A stretch of 64,000 nt of DNA from Pyxidicoccus trucidator (GCF_010894435.1 NZ_JAAIXZ010000011.1:124001-188000), one strand, 5' to 3'; shown: positions 29,233 through 39,791, numbered from the stretch's first letter. Numbers and translations: made by a program. The notes: a model not told the origin generated them from the letters alone.

Positions 29233-29236
<4 letters not shown>
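27983..29236 (+). CDS. nuoD: NADH-quinone oxidoreductase subunit D (49 kDa)
   Basis: 417 aa peripheral-arm subunit that lines the quinone cavity with NuoB. The quinone-site loop GPSHPATHGTVRL is near residue 36, GRVGGINRDLPEGW near 175 and the family end DLIPTFDTINMIGGEVEQ at the C-terminus. ATG 27983, preceded by TGAGGAC, 15 bp after nuoC. NuoC and NuoD are separate proteins here, unlike the E. coli fusion. It overlaps nuoG by 4 bp (GTGA). Confidence 0.97.
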
Positions 29237-31113
<1,877 letters not shown>

Positions 31114-31115
31114 CC

Positions 31116-32558
31116 ATGAGCCGCGTACTGACGATCCTCACCGCCATGTTCACCATCGTCGCCACCATCTTCGGTGTGGCGGCGGCGGCGTACCTCGTGG
31201 GCGGTCTGGTGGAGAAGCACTGGTTCACTGGCGCCAGCCATCTGACCAACATCCTCTTCCTCATCCTCGTCTTCGTGATGATCATCGCCACGCTCCTGAC
31301 GATGGCGGAGCGCAAGTGGAGCGCGTACATCCAGGACCGCGTCGGCCCCAACCGCGCGCGCATCAACCTGCCCGGCCTGAAGAACCGCGCGCTGGGCGGC
31401 CTGCCGCACATCCTCACCGACGTCCTCAAGATGCTGACGAAGGAGGACTTCATCCCGGGGACGGCCAACCGGTTCCTGTTCAACCTGGGCCCCATCCTCG
31501 CCTTCGCCCCGGTGTTCGCGCTGTTCGCGGTGGTGCCGGCCGGACCGACGGTGAGCGTGTTCGGGCACAAGGTGGAGATGGTGGTGGCCACGCCGGACTT
31601 CGGCATGCTGTACGTGCTCGCGATTGCGTCGCTGGCCGTCTACGGCACGGCGCTGGCGGGCTGGGCCTCCAACAACAAGTTCGCGCTGCTGGGCGGCGTG
31701 CGCGCCACGTCGCAGATGATTTCGTACGAGGTGGCGCTGGGCCTGTCGCTGGTGGGCCTGTTCCTCGCCTTCTCCTCGGTGCAGCTGCCGGTCCTCGTCG
31801 GTGAGCTGGGCTCCGCCCTCACCAGGGGCACGGGCCAGGCGCAGTACCTGTGGCGCACGGACAGCGCGTTCGACCTGGGCCTGCCGGCGTGGGGCTTCAT
31901 CCTCCAGCCGCTGGGCTTCCTGGGCTTCTTCGCCGCGTCCTTCGCGGAGACCAAGCGCGCCCCGTTCGACCTGCCCGAGGGCGAGTCGGAAATCATCGGC
32001 TACTTCGTCGAGTACTCCGGCATGAAGTTCGGCCTCTTCATGATCTCCGAGTTCGTGGAAGTCGTGGTGCTGGCCGGCGTGACGACGGCGCTCTTCTTCG
32101 GCGGTCACCACCTGCCCTTCGGCGGCGAGTGGCTGGCGGGCCAGCCCCTGATGCAGGAGCACGGCTGGCTGTACGGCGCCATCCTGGGCACGGTGTTCTG
32201 GCTGAAGGTGGTGTTCCTCATCTGGGTGCAGCTGCTCATCCGCTGGACGTTCCCCCGCTTCCGCTATGACCAGATCCAGTCGCTGGGCTGGAAGATCCTC
32301 CTGCCCATGGGCCTGGTGAACGTGTTCGTCAGCGGCGCGCTGGTGCTGTGGGATCCGACGCTGCGGGCGCTGGCCATCCTCGGCATGCTGGAGATTGCCT
32401 TCATCATGGTGCTGACCCTGACGACGAAGGAACCGGCGGAGGGCGGTGCACACGGCTCACACGGCGGCGCTCACGGCCACGACGACCACGGACACGGGCA
32501 CGGCGCTCCCGGGCTCCCGGCGCACGCGCACGGCGCGGCCCCGGCCTCCACGCACTAG
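31116..32558 (+). CDS. nuoH: NADH-quinone oxidoreductase subunit H with His-rich tail
   Basis: 480 aa (E. coli about 325). Membrane subunit at the quinone entry, with about nine helices and conserved segments RVGPNRARINLPG (about 72-84) and ETKRAPFDLPEGESEIIGYF (about 279-298). An insertion between helices and a C-terminal tail (439-480) with ten His in 42 residues make it long. ATG 31116, 2 bp after nuoG. The tail lies outside the conserved core and could bind metal (inference). Confidence 0.95.
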   Translation: MSRVLTILTAMFTIVATIFGVAAAAYLVGGLVEKHWFTGASHLTNILFLILVFVMIIATLLTMAERKWSAYIQDRVGPNRARINLPGLKNRALGGLPHILTDVLKMLTKEDFIPGTANRFLFNLGPILAFAPVFALFAVVPAGPTVSVFGHKVEMVVATPDFGMLYVLAIASLAVYGTALAGWASNNKFALLGGVRATSQMISYEVALGLSLVGLFLAFSSVQLPVLVGELGSALTRGTGQAQYLWRTDSAFDLGLPAWGFILQPLGFLGFFAASFAETKRAPFDLPEGESEIIGYFVEYSGMKFGLFMISEFVEVVVLAGVTTALFFGGHHLPFGGEWLAGQPLMQEHGWLYGAILGTVFWLKVVFLIWVQLLIRWTFPRFRYDQIQSLGWKILLPMGLVNVFVSGALVLWDPTLRALAILGMLEIAFIMVLTLTTKEPAEGGAHGSHGGAHGHDDHGHGHGAPGLPAHAHGAAPASTH

Positions 32559-32603
32559 ACTTCCACCGGCGGCCCAGGCACTCCGGGAATCGAGAACACC
32601 ATC

Positions 32604-33395
32604 ATGGCCTACAAGGTAACCCAGGACCCTCGCACCGACATCCGAGAGCGGGCGTACGTGCCCGAGCTGCTGCGCGGTCTGGCCATCACCACGAAGCACT
32701 TCTTCCGCAACCTCTTCGGGACGCGTGACACCAACGTGTCCGTGGTGGACCGCACGGGCGTCAGCCTAATGACGACGGTGCAGTACCCCGAGGAGAAGCA
32801 GATCTACCCCGAGGGCTACCGCGGGCTGCACCGGCTGGTTCCGCGCGAGGACGGCAAGCCGCGCTGCGTGGCCTGCTACATGTGCGCCACCATCTGCCCG
32901 GCGCAGTGCATCTACATCGAGGCGGGCGAGTACGAAGAGACGACGGCCGAGGGTGAGTCGCGCGTCATCGAGAAGTACCCGACCCAGTTCGTCATCGACG
33001 AGCTGCGCTGCATCGTCTGCGGCCTGTGCGTGGATGCGTGTCCGAAGGACGCCATCCGCATGGACACGTACACGCACACCCCTCCGGAGTACACGCGGCA
33101 GAACTTCGTGTACGACATCCCCAAGCTGCTGAAGGGGCCGGCGGTGTCCCACCCGTCGGACCCGTGGAACAAGCGCGACGGCTCCGAGGAGCCGCACCAC
33201 ACCCACAAGGAGGCCCACACCCGCATCGGCGAGGGCCTGGTGGAGCTGAAGCTGCCGCAGCACGGCAGCGGCGGCGCGGACCACGGCCATGGCGGCCACG
33301 GAAAGGCGACGCCGGGTGCCCACACGGGCGCGCACGGCGGCCAGACGGTTGTTACTCAGCAAGGCCCAATCCAGGTGACGAAGTTCCTCAAGTAG
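32604..33395 (+). CDS. nuoI: NADH-quinone oxidoreductase subunit I with His-rich tail
   Basis: 263 aa. Two 4Fe-4S clusters (N6a, N6b): C88, C91, C94, C98 (CVACYMCATIC) and C136, C139, C142, C146 (CIVCGLCVDAC). Each set is followed by the other cluster's closing CP motif. The core ends near residue 178; about 85 extra residues rich in His, Gly and Lys follow, similar in kind to the NuoH tail. ATG 32604, 45 bp after nuoH. Last nuo gene of this block; a terminator follows. Confidence 0.95.
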   Translation: MAYKVTQDPRTDIRERAYVPELLRGLAITTKHFFRNLFGTRDTNVSVVDRTGVSLMTTVQYPEEKQIYPEGYRGLHRLVPREDGKPRCVACYMCATICPAQCIYIEAGEYEETTAEGESRVIEKYPTQFVIDELRCIVCGLCVDACPKDAIRMDTYTHTPPEYTRQNFVYDIPKLLKGPAVSHPSDPWNKRDGSEEPHHTHKEAHTRIGEGLVELKLPQHGSGGADHGHGGHGKATPGAHTGAHGGQTVVTQQGPIQVTKFLK

Positions 33396-33411
33396 ATCCG
33401 TCTTCCTCACG

Positions 33412-33427
33412 AGCCCCGTAGGGCTTT
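33412..33427 (+). terminator. Small hairpin after nuoI
   Basis: AGCCC (33412-33416), loop CGTA, GGGCT (33421-33425) then TTT. Weak stem directly after the nuoI stop, in front of a stronger one. Confidence 0.35.
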
Positions 33428-33435
33428 CGTGACTG

Positions 33436-33484
33436 CCGGCCCGCCCTCCCGCTGCGACAGCGGAAAGGCGGGCCGGTGCCTTTT
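33436..33484 (+). terminator. Strong terminator after nuoCDGHI
   Basis: CCGGCCCGCC (33436-33445) pairs with GGCGGGCCGG (33467-33476). A nested CCGCTG/CAGCGG stem (33449-33463) extends it, and TTTT lies at 33481-33484. Confidence 0.8.
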
Positions 33485-33640
33485 CGGGGCGCAGGTGGTG
33501 ACGATGAAGCTCTTCAATGGCCCTGGCGCCACGCACCAGGACGGCCGGCCCGTGGGCCCGCGCGGTGTGCAGGCGGCCGTCCCGTGCCGGAGCCTGTCTG
33601 CTTCTACACACCGCGGGGACTCCGTAGGGTGGGCCCACCC

Positions 33641-34006
33641 ATGAAGCGATACCGCCTGTCGGTGTGCAAGGGCGCCAGCTGCAAGGCGGCCGGTGCGGAT
33701 GCCGTCTATGCCACCGCGAGGGACACGCTGTCCGGTCAGGGCCTGGTGCCGCGCTGCGAGCTGTACCGGGGCGGCTGCTACGGCTTCTGCCACATGGGGC
33801 CCAACGTCGTCGTCCGCGAGGACACCGGCCGCAAGCGAGACTTGCTGTCCCCCGAGGACTACCAGCTCATGGGCTGGCCGGGCGAGGTGTACTACTCGCA
33901 CATGACGCCGGAGAAGATGCGGCAGGTGGTGCAGGAGCACGTCGGCAAGGACGCGCCGGTGAAGGAGCTCTTCGGTCAGCCGGACTCCGACTGCGGAGAC
34001 GACTGA
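33641..34006 (+). CDS. Thioredoxin-fold 2Fe-2S ferredoxin-like protein
   Basis: 121 aa. Cysteines C9-x4-C14 and C40-x6-C47-x3-C51 (GGCYGFCHMGPNV) follow the pattern of the thioredoxin-like 2Fe-2S domain found in NuoE, hydrogenase subunits and clostridial-type ferredoxins (C-x4-C ... C-x3-C). It lacks the N-terminal helical domain of NuoE. ATG 33641. It lies behind the nuo terminator, so it is not clearly part of that operon, but an electron-transfer role near complex I is reasonable (inference). Confidence 0.8.
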   Translation: MKRYRLSVCKGASCKAAGADAVYATARDTLSGQGLVPRCELYRGGCYGFCHMGPNVVVREDTGRKRDLLSPEDYQLMGWPGEVYYSHMTPEKMRQVVQEHVGKDAPVKELFGQPDSDCGDD

Positions 34007-34022
34007 CTCCCGGCGTGGCGGT

Positions 34023-34043
34023 GGCCTGGGGGCGCTCCAGGCC
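34023..34043. terminator. Hairpin between convergent ferredoxin-like and cyclase genes
   Basis: GGCCTGG (34023-34029) and CCAGGCC (34037-34043) with a 7-nt loop lie in the 45-bp convergent gap. No T-run. Confidence 0.45.
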
Positions 34044-34051
34044 GGGCACGC

Positions 34052-36706
34052 TCACGCGGCGACGGCGGTGGGCCCCGGGTCCTCCAGGCCGTGCACGCCA
34101 TCCCAGTCCGCGGGCGGCGGCGTGACGAGGAAGCGGGCACAGCGGGCCACGTACACGGCCGCCACGGTGTCGTGGAAGTCCATGCTGGTGCGCTCGAAGA
34201 GGGCATGCGCCTCGGCGAAGCGCCGCTGGTGGTACGCGGTGAGGGCCTGCTCGTAGAGGGCGAGCTGCTCCTGCATGCGCGGGGTGATTTCACCTCGGCG
34301 GCCCAGCAGCTCGTGGACGCGCACCGGCTGCGGCCGGCCCTTGAAGCGCACGTGGTCCACCATGCGGAAGACGTAGCTGTCGGCGGCCAGCTGCGCGGTG
34401 GCGTCGCCCACCAGCACGTGGGTGCCGTACACCTTGTTGACGGACTCCAGCCGCGCGGCGAGCCCCACCGCGTCACCGAGCACGGTGTAGTTGGACTTGA
34501 GCTGGCTGCCCATGTCGCCCACCACCACCTCGCCGGTGTCGATGCCCGCGCGGAAGCCGAGGCGGTGGCCGTACTTCTTCTCCCAGACGTCCTGCTTCTC
34601 GGCGAGCACCGCGCGCAGCTTCAGCGCGGCCTCGCAGGCCAGGTGCGAGTGCCGGTCCGTGCGCACGGGCGCGCCCCAGAAGGCCATGACGGAGTCGCCG
34701 ATGTACTTGTCCACCTGCCCCGCGGTGGAGCGCACCACCGCGGCCATCTCCGTGAGGTACTCGTTGAAGAGGGCCACGAGCTGCTCGGGGGACATGCCCT
34801 CGGACAGGCGGGTGAAGCCCTCGATGTCGCAGATGTACACGGACATCCTGCGGCGCTCGGGGCGCATCAGGTTCAAGTCCCGGGACACCAGCCGCGCCAC
34901 CTCGGGGCTGACGTAGCGGCCGAGCGCGTTGTGAACGAAGTCCCGCACCTCCCGCTCGGTGCTGAAGGCGTAGAGGAGCGTGACGACGAAGGCGCCCACC
35001 ATGGCCATCAGCGGGCCGACGAGGGCAATCCACAGCTGCTGCTCGACGAAGACATAGGAGGCCGCCGCCATGTAGCCCGCGCCGGCCGCGACGAGCATGC
35101 CGACGTACAGCACCGCGCCCCGCACCGAGCGCAGCAGGAAGCTGAGCGACAGCGCGAGGAAGGCCCCGGAGAAGGCGAGCCCCACGGTGAGCATCAGGTC
35201 CAGGTCAGGCTGCGCGCGGGTGATGCCCTGGGAGCGGAGGATGTTGGCCAGGGCCTGCCCGAGGATGGCGCCTCCGGGCGTCTCCGGGCCGATGGGCGTG
35301 GCCTTCAGGTGGCCGCCCTCCCCCGCCGTGCGGGTGAGGACGACGGTGCGGCCCTCCAAATCATTGTCGAAGCGCGCGGGGCGCGCGCCGGCCACGTCGA
35401 AGACGTTGAGCAGCACGTTCCACGCGCGGATGGAGCGGGCCAGCGAGCCCCGGGAGCCCCGGCCCGCCGCGGGCGCGTCCCAGCGCACGAGGCTGATGCC
35501 CGACGCGTCCATGGGCACCGAGTACGCGTCTCCCACGTGCAGCTGGCCGTCCGCGTAGCGCAGCTTGCGCGTGTCGGCCAGGCGCATGGCGGCGGCGAGC
35601 GGCAGCGAGGGCAGCACGTGGCGCTGGCCCCGGACGGTATAGGCCACGAGGTGGGGGATGGCGCGCACCACGCCGTCCGGGTCCGCCGGGAGGGTGACGG
35701 CGCCGTAGCCACTGCCACCGCCCAGCAACGGGGCCACCGGGTGCTGGACGTGGCGCACCTCCACCAGCTTCGCCGGGTCCAACCCCTCCACCTGCACCTC
35801 GGCCAGCGACACGAAGAGGTCCGTGGGGCCCACGCGGTAGGTGTCGTCGGCGGCGCGGCGCTCTTCAATCGCGGCGGAGCTGGTGCCCAGGCGGGTGCCC
35901 AGCGCGCGGCCATCCGCCTCGTCGGTGGCGCCGCCCCACACCTCCACCTGGTTGCCGGCGGGGATGACGAAGGCGGGACGCTGCACGGCGAGCACGGCCT
36001 GCGCGCGGGTGCGGGCCTCGGCGGGCGTGGCGTACGCGCCCAGCTTCACGCGGTACGGCCACAGGCGGCTGGCGGGCGGCAGCACGCGCGGGCCCTGGGA
36101 CTCCCAGGAGAAGGCGAGCAGCGCGCGGCCGGGCTCTCGGTCCAGCATGGAGCGGAAGGCGGCGTCGTCGCCGGAGGACGTCAGGGAGGACAGCTTCGGG
36201 TCCACGCAGGCGCTGGGGCTCAGCTCGGGGAAGGGCAGGTCCACGAGCACGAACAGGGCGCCCTCCTCCACGAGGCGGTGCACCATGCCGCCCACGAGCT
36301 GCCGGGGCCACGGCTGGATGGCGACGCCGGGCCGGTCGTCCTGGCGGGCCTCGGTGAGCGTCTCGTCGTCGATGGCGATGACCACCGCCTCGTCGGGGCG
36401 CTCGGAGCGCTCACCCAGCTCGCGCACGCGCCAGTCGTAGCTGGCGCGCTCCCAGTCCTCCAGCTGCGCCTGGGCGGTGTCGAAGACGCTGGAGGGCCCG
36501 AAGCCCTCCGACGCGTCCCGGGGCTCCGCGAGTCCGGGCGCACGCAGGTAGACGAGGAGCCCCAGCACGCAACCGAAGCTGATTGCCATCAGGAGCGAGA
36601 CGCCGAGCCGCTTCAGGAAGCGCTGGCCTGCGGAGTGGACGCGGTGACCTTGCACGGGGGCTCGGAGGATACCCCGAGTCCGGGCCGGGCGCGGGCGTCG
36701 TTCCAC
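34052..36706 (-). CDS. CHASE2-domain class III cyclase with altered active site
   Basis: 884 aa. A membrane helix near 34-55 precedes an extracytoplasmic CHASE2 sensor domain (about 75-490, with AVVIAIDDETL). Three helices (about 500-590) and a cyclase homology domain (about 618-800) follow, then a TPR-like tail ending near ADWDGVHGL. Both metal Asp (D627, D671) and ATP-specifying K667/T741 are present, as is R752. The transition-state Asn is Gly (G748, codon 34463-34465; GDAVGLAAR instead of GDAVNLAAR), so activity may be low or lost. Start GTG 36706 is uncertain; GTG 36655 is possible. Divergent from a secreted protein. Confidence 0.9.
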   Translation of the reverse strand: MERRPRPARTRGILRAPVQGHRVHSAGQRFLKRLGVSLLMAISFGCVLGLLVYLRAPGLAEPRDASEGFGPSSVFDTAQAQLEDWERASYDWRVRELGERSERPDEAVVIAIDDETLTEARQDDRPGVAIQPWPRQLVGGMVHRLVEEGALFVLVDLPFPELSPSACVDPKLSSLTSSGDDAAFRSMLDREPGRALLAFSWESQGPRVLPPASRLWPYRVKLGAYATPAEARTRAQAVLAVQRPAFVIPAGNQVEVWGGATDEADGRALGTRLGTSSAAIEERRAADDTYRVGPTDLFVSLAEVQVEGLDPAKLVEVRHVQHPVAPLLGGGSGYGAVTLPADPDGVVRAIPHLVAYTVRGQRHVLPSLPLAAAMRLADTRKLRYADGQLHVGDAYSVPMDASGISLVRWDAPAAGRGSRGSLARSIRAWNVLLNVFDVAGARPARFDNDLEGRTVVLTRTAGEGGHLKATPIGPETPGGAILGQALANILRSQGITRAQPDLDLMLTVGLAFSGAFLALSLSFLLRSVRGAVLYVGMLVAAGAGYMAAASYVFVEQQLWIALVGPLMAMVGAFVVTLLYAFSTEREVRDFVHNALGRYVSPEVARLVSRDLNLMRPERRRMSVYICDIEGFTRLSEGMSPEQLVALFNEYLTEMAAVVRSTAGQVDKYIGDSVMAFWGAPVRTDRHSHLACEAALKLRAVLAEKQDVWEKKYGHRLGFRAGIDTGEVVVGDMGSQLKSNYTVLGDAVGLAARLESVNKVYGTHVLVGDATAQLAADSYVFRMVDHVRFKGRPQPVRVHELLGRRGEITPRMQEQLALYEQALTAYHQRRFAEAHALFERTSMDFHDTVAAVYVARCARFLVTPPPADWDGVHGLEDPGPTAVAA

Positions 36707-36752
36707 GCGCGCCTGCTATGCTCGGGCGTCCCGCCGTCCCTTCGGAAAAGTG

Positions 36753-37619
36753 ATGATGAAACGCCTCCTGCTCTCCGCCGCCCTCGCCGCTTCCTCTCTC
36801 GCTCCCCTGGCTTGCGATCTGGAGAAGACGGGCAACCAGCTTGCCGCCGACCACGTCATGGTCGGCACCCTGCTCTCCACCCCGCAGGTGGACGTGTCCG
36901 CCTCCGCGCTGGCCGGCTACGACGCCGGGACGTTCGGCGCGGACGGGGGTGACGTCATCTCGCTGCCGGCGCAGACGGCGGCGGTCGTGTTCTTCGGCAC
37001 CCGGACCGGGGAGAACTCGCAGCCGTCGGGCGTGGCGGGCGCCTCCGTCACGCTGCAGCCCGAGGGCGGGCAGGCCACGACGCTGACGGAGGACGGAGCG
37101 GGCAGCTACAGCCGCACCAGCGTGGGGGACGAGGGGCTCCAGTATCAGTCCGGGGCCACGTACCAGTTCATCGCTTCGCGGAGCGGCACGCGCTACGTGG
37201 GCCAGGTGGACAACTCGCCGCCGAAGGAGACCGTGGCCGCCTTCCACCCGCCGGAGGGCTTCCTGCGCATCGACGCGAATGCGGCGCTGGCGTTCGACCG
37301 GGCGGCGGTGCCCGAGGGCCAGGACCGCACGCTGGGCTTCGTCACGGTGGTGCCGCTGAGCGCGGACGGCTCGCAGGGCGACCCGACGTACACCAACGTG
37401 CCGAAGGCGCCGCTGCAGTTCCTCCAGCTCGTGGGGCTGCCCGGCCCGTACCGCGAGGCCCGCGTGACGATTCCGGGCACGGCGTTTCCCCAGGCGAACA
37501 AGACGTACCTCGTCATCTTCCAGGCGGTGCGCCTGGGCGGAGCCGAGTCCGACAACCTGTTCCTCGGCAGCGCGCTCCTCGCGGGCACCGCCGAGGTCGG
37601 CGTGGTCCGGACGCGCTGA
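36753..37619 (+). CDS. Secreted protein or lipoprotein of unknown function
   Basis: About 288 aa. An N-terminal signal (MMKRLLLSAALAASSLAPLAC) ends in a Cys at a weak lipobox (PLAC rather than L-A-G-C). The rest is beta-rich, with Ig-like spacing (about 70-140) and no catalytic motif. GTG 36750, ATG 36753 and ATG 36756 are all possible; GGAAAAG stands upstream. TGCTATGCT (36714-36722) may be its -10. The cyclase starts 46 bp away on the other strand. Function unknown. Confidence 0.75.
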   Translation: MMKRLLLSAALAASSLAPLACDLEKTGNQLAADHVMVGTLLSTPQVDVSASALAGYDAGTFGADGGDVISLPAQTAAVVFFGTRTGENSQPSGVAGASVTLQPEGGQATTLTEDGAGSYSRTSVGDEGLQYQSGATYQFIASRSGTRYVGQVDNSPPKETVAAFHPPEGFLRIDANAALAFDRAAVPEGQDRTLGFVTVVPLSADGSQGDPTYTNVPKAPLQFLQLVGLPGPYREARVTIPGTAFPQANKTYLVIFQAVRLGGAESDNLFLGSALLAGTAEVGVVRTR

Positions 37620-37621
37620 CG

Positions 37622-38566
37622 TCAGCCCGCCTCCAGCTCCAGGTCGATTCGGCCTTCGAGCTTGAGGCGCAGCAGGTGCCCCGCGAAGCGCTCGGCTTCT
37701 TCGCGGGTGAGGACGTTGCGGAAGGCAGGCCCTTCCGCGACCTCCACCTCCAGCACGGCCCCGCGTTGCAGCAGGCGGAAGAAGTCCTCGCCGCCGCCCG
37801 CGCGCGGGACGAACACGGGCAGGAAGCCCTTCAGCGGCACCACCTCCCCTTCCCCTCGCATCCGCGCCTCCAGGCCCGCCGCGTCCGGCCGCACGTCCGC
37901 CGGGGCCACACCCTCGTCGGGATAGAGCGGCGCGGGAGGCAGCGCCACGTCCTCCGTGGAGTCGTCCAGCAGGAAGCCGTGCCGCGACGGAATCCGCGCG
38001 CTGAACAGGAAGCACAGCAGCACCGGCGTGTCCCCGGACACGCGCTCCGCGTGGAGGATGGAGCGCTCCGCCCCCACCCGGCGCAGCAGCAGCGTCAGGC
38101 TCGGGCGGCTCGCGGACAGGTGCCGCCGCACGCGGTCTTTCAGCGTGGCGCGAATCTCCGCGAAGGCCTCGGCATAGCGCGCCTCGGCCTGGGTCTCCCG
38201 CAGCGCCAGCGCCTCGCGGGCGGTGGTCAGCTTCGCCTCCGCGTCCCGCAGGAAGTCTCCCGCTGGCGGCGCGGCCGGCACCAGGCCCGGTGCCACGGAC
38301 TCCTGAGTCGCGGAAGGCGCCAGCCCCGCGGCGCGCACCGCGCCCAGGAGGAACGAGCCCTGCTGGTCCAACCGCTCGCGCTCCTGGCGCAGGCGGGCCC
38401 GGAAGGCCGCGTGCTCCAGCTTCAGCTCCAGCCAGGCCTCGTAGCCGGACTCGAGCGTCTCCAGCGCGCGCAGCCGTGCCAGCGCCGCGTCCGGACCGGC
38501 CCCGGCCCCGGCCGGGGACTCCGCTCCAGGCAGCCGAGACATCCCGTCCTGCGTCTTCTCACTCAC
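37622..38566 (-). CDS. Unknown soluble protein with coiled-coil N-terminal half
   Basis: 314 aa from GTG 38566 (ATG 38542, 8 codons later, is an alternative with AGGACGGG upstream). Residues about 25-150 are charged helix with heptad character (RLRQERERLDQQ, AEAKLTTAREALALRETQAEARYAEAF); the C-terminal half is mixed. No signal peptide, membrane helix or known motif. It converges with the secreted protein (2-bp gap). I do not recognise a family. Confidence 0.65.
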   Translation of the reverse strand: MSEKTQDGMSRLPGAESPAGAGAGPDAALARLRALETLESGYEAWLELKLEHAAFRARLRQERERLDQQGSFLLGAVRAAGLAPSATQESVAPGLVPAAPPAGDFLRDAEAKLTTAREALALRETQAEARYAEAFAEIRATLKDRVRRHLSASRPSLTLLLRRVGAERSILHAERVSGDTPVLLCFLFSARIPSRHGFLLDDSTEDVALPPAPLYPDEGVAPADVRPDAAGLEARMRGEGEVVPLKGFLPVFVPRAGGGEDFFRLLQRGAVLEVEVAEGPAFRNVLTREEAERFAGHLLRLKLEGRIDLELEAG

Positions 38567-38593
38567 GGCACCGACTCTACTCGCGCGGCACCC

Positions 38594-38694
38594 GGAAGGC
38601 CCTCATCCGCTTCCGGCCCCGGCATGCATGGAGGCCTCGACGCAGACGGAAAAGCCCCCATCCGGTGCCGGCTCCGGCACGAATGGAGGCCTCC
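38594..38694. repeat. Imperfect direct repeat with hairpins, 2 x about 46 bp
   Basis: Units 38594-38639 and 38648-38694 share the frame GGAA..GCCC.CATCCG..CCGG..CCGGCA.G.ATGGAGGCCTC. The second carries a GTGCCGG-CT-CCGGCAC stem (38665-38680). Read on the minus strand, each ends in a GGGCYTTYCC stretch, so they may be tandem terminators of the small-membrane-protein gene run just upstream. Confidence 0.55.
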
Positions 38695-38719
38695 GTGTAC
38701 CGCGGGCGCTCGCCTGGAC

Positions 38720-39016
38720 TCAGCCGTTGCGCGGCGACGACGGCGTGCCCTGCTGCTGGATGTTCTCAGCGGTGCGGCTCACGGCGTTGTTCAGGTACTC
38801 CTGGCCGCTCGCCAGCCGCTGCTTCAGGTCGTCCCGCAGCTGGTTGCCCGGCTTCGGCGCCAGCAGCAGCCCCAGGCCAGCGCCCACCAGGATGCCCGCG
38901 GCGAACGCGCCCAGCACCGGCAGGAGCTGCTCCGTCGTGTCGCGGCGGGTCTCCAGGCCGATGAGGTTGAGCAGGTCGTCCTTGTCCATCTTCTTGAGGG
39001 TGTTGAGGTTCACCAT
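38720..39016 (-). CDS. YtxH-like small membrane protein
   Basis: 98 aa. A charged N-terminus is followed by one glycine-rich hydrophobic segment (GAFAAGILVGAGLGLLLAP, about 36-54) and an amphipathic tail (LRDDLKQRLASGQEYL). The GxGxGLLLAPKPG turn is characteristic of YtxH/DUF-type general stress proteins. Last in a run of five small minus-strand membrane genes. Confidence 0.75.
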   Translation of the reverse strand: MVNLNTLKKMDKDDLLNLIGLETRRDTTEQLLPVLGAFAAGILVGAGLGLLLAPKPGNQLRDDLKQRLASGQEYLNNAVSRTAENIQQQGTPSSPRNG

Positions 39017-39066
39017 TCTCTACTCCAGGGTGGGTACGGATACGGCAGGTGGGAAATGCGCCCGGC

Positions 39067-39513
39067 CTAGTAGCTGGGAGGGCGCGGAGTGCCAGCGTTC
39101 GTGGCGTTCGTCGAAGCGGTGCTCTCGGAGCGACCAGCGCCGGCCATGCCACGGCCCGTCTGGTAACCCTGGAAGGCGGTCTCCGCCATGCCCAGCAACT
39201 CGTCCTTGACGAGGGGCAGCGCCGCCAGCTTCACGCCGAGGCGGAAGATGCGCGCGGTGAGCGGGGTGAACAGGCCACCGCCCAGGAGGTAGCCCACGCC
39301 GATGGCGGCCGCCATCATCCCGTAGGGGTTGCGCTCCACGCGGCCCCGCAGGTCCATCGTCTGGCCCAGGTCCGTCACCGCGCTGCGCGCGTCCGTCCAG
39401 AGCTGCTGCGCCTCCGAGCCAATCTGGTCCACCCGCTGCCCGAAGCCCGCGTCGGAGCCGTTGTCCTGCGACTGGGGCGTGCCGTTGCCCGTTGCACCTG
39501 GATAGGTCGTCAT
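39067..39513 (-). CDS. Small membrane protein, glycine-zipper type
   Basis: 148 aa from ATG 39513 (GAGAGGG 5 nt upstream). A soluble N-terminal helix (about 20-60) is followed by NPYGMMAAAIGVGYLLGGGLF (hydrophobic, about 68-88) and a Ser/Thr/Ala-rich tail. The hydrophobic glycine-zipper after an NPYG turn recalls DUF883-type ribosome/membrane anchors. Fourth gene of the small membrane cluster. Confidence 0.65.
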   Translation of the reverse strand: MTTYPGATGNGTPQSQDNGSDAGFGQRVDQIGSEAQQLWTDARSAVTDLGQTMDLRGRVERNPYGMMAAAIGVGYLLGGGLFTPLTARIFRLGVKLAALPLVKDELLGMAETAFQGYQTGRGMAGAGRSESTASTNATNAGTPRPPSY

Positions 39514-39542
39514 GAGTGCCCTCTCGTGTCTTTCGGGAACGC

Positions 39543-39743
39543 TTAGCGGCGCGAGGCGATGCGGCCGACGAGGAAGCCAATGGCCACCGCGCCCAGCAGG
39601 CACGTGCCCGGGTTGGCCCGGATGAAGGTGACCACCCGGTTGTTCAGGTCGACGATGTTCTGCCGGGCCTCGTCAATCTGCGGCACCACGCGGTCCTGGA
39701 GCTGCCGGGCCCTGTCAGCCACCTGCTGCGGATTCATCTCCAT
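39543..39743 (-). CDS. DUF883-like small membrane protein
   Basis: 66 aa from ATG 39743, chosen because AGGAG stands 9 nt upstream; ATG 39752 lies directly against it and is less likely. A helical first half is followed by RANPGTCLLGAVAIGFLVGR (about 43-62), the DUF883/ElaB-like tail with a membrane helix ending in basic residues. Third gene of the cluster. Confidence 0.7.
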   Translation of the reverse strand: MEMNPQQVADRARQLQDRVVPQIDEARQNIVDLNNRVVTFIRANPGTCLLGAVAIGFLVGRIASRR

Positions 39744-39791
39744 CGAAGCCATCTCCTCTTTCAGGGGGTGAAACGAAACTCGGGGCGCGCG

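Noticed and set aside
34091..36952. 900-codon plus-strand open frame opposite the CHASE2 cyclase
   Set aside because: Arg/Ala/His-rich shadow of a GC-rich gene; no domain, signal or ribosome site.
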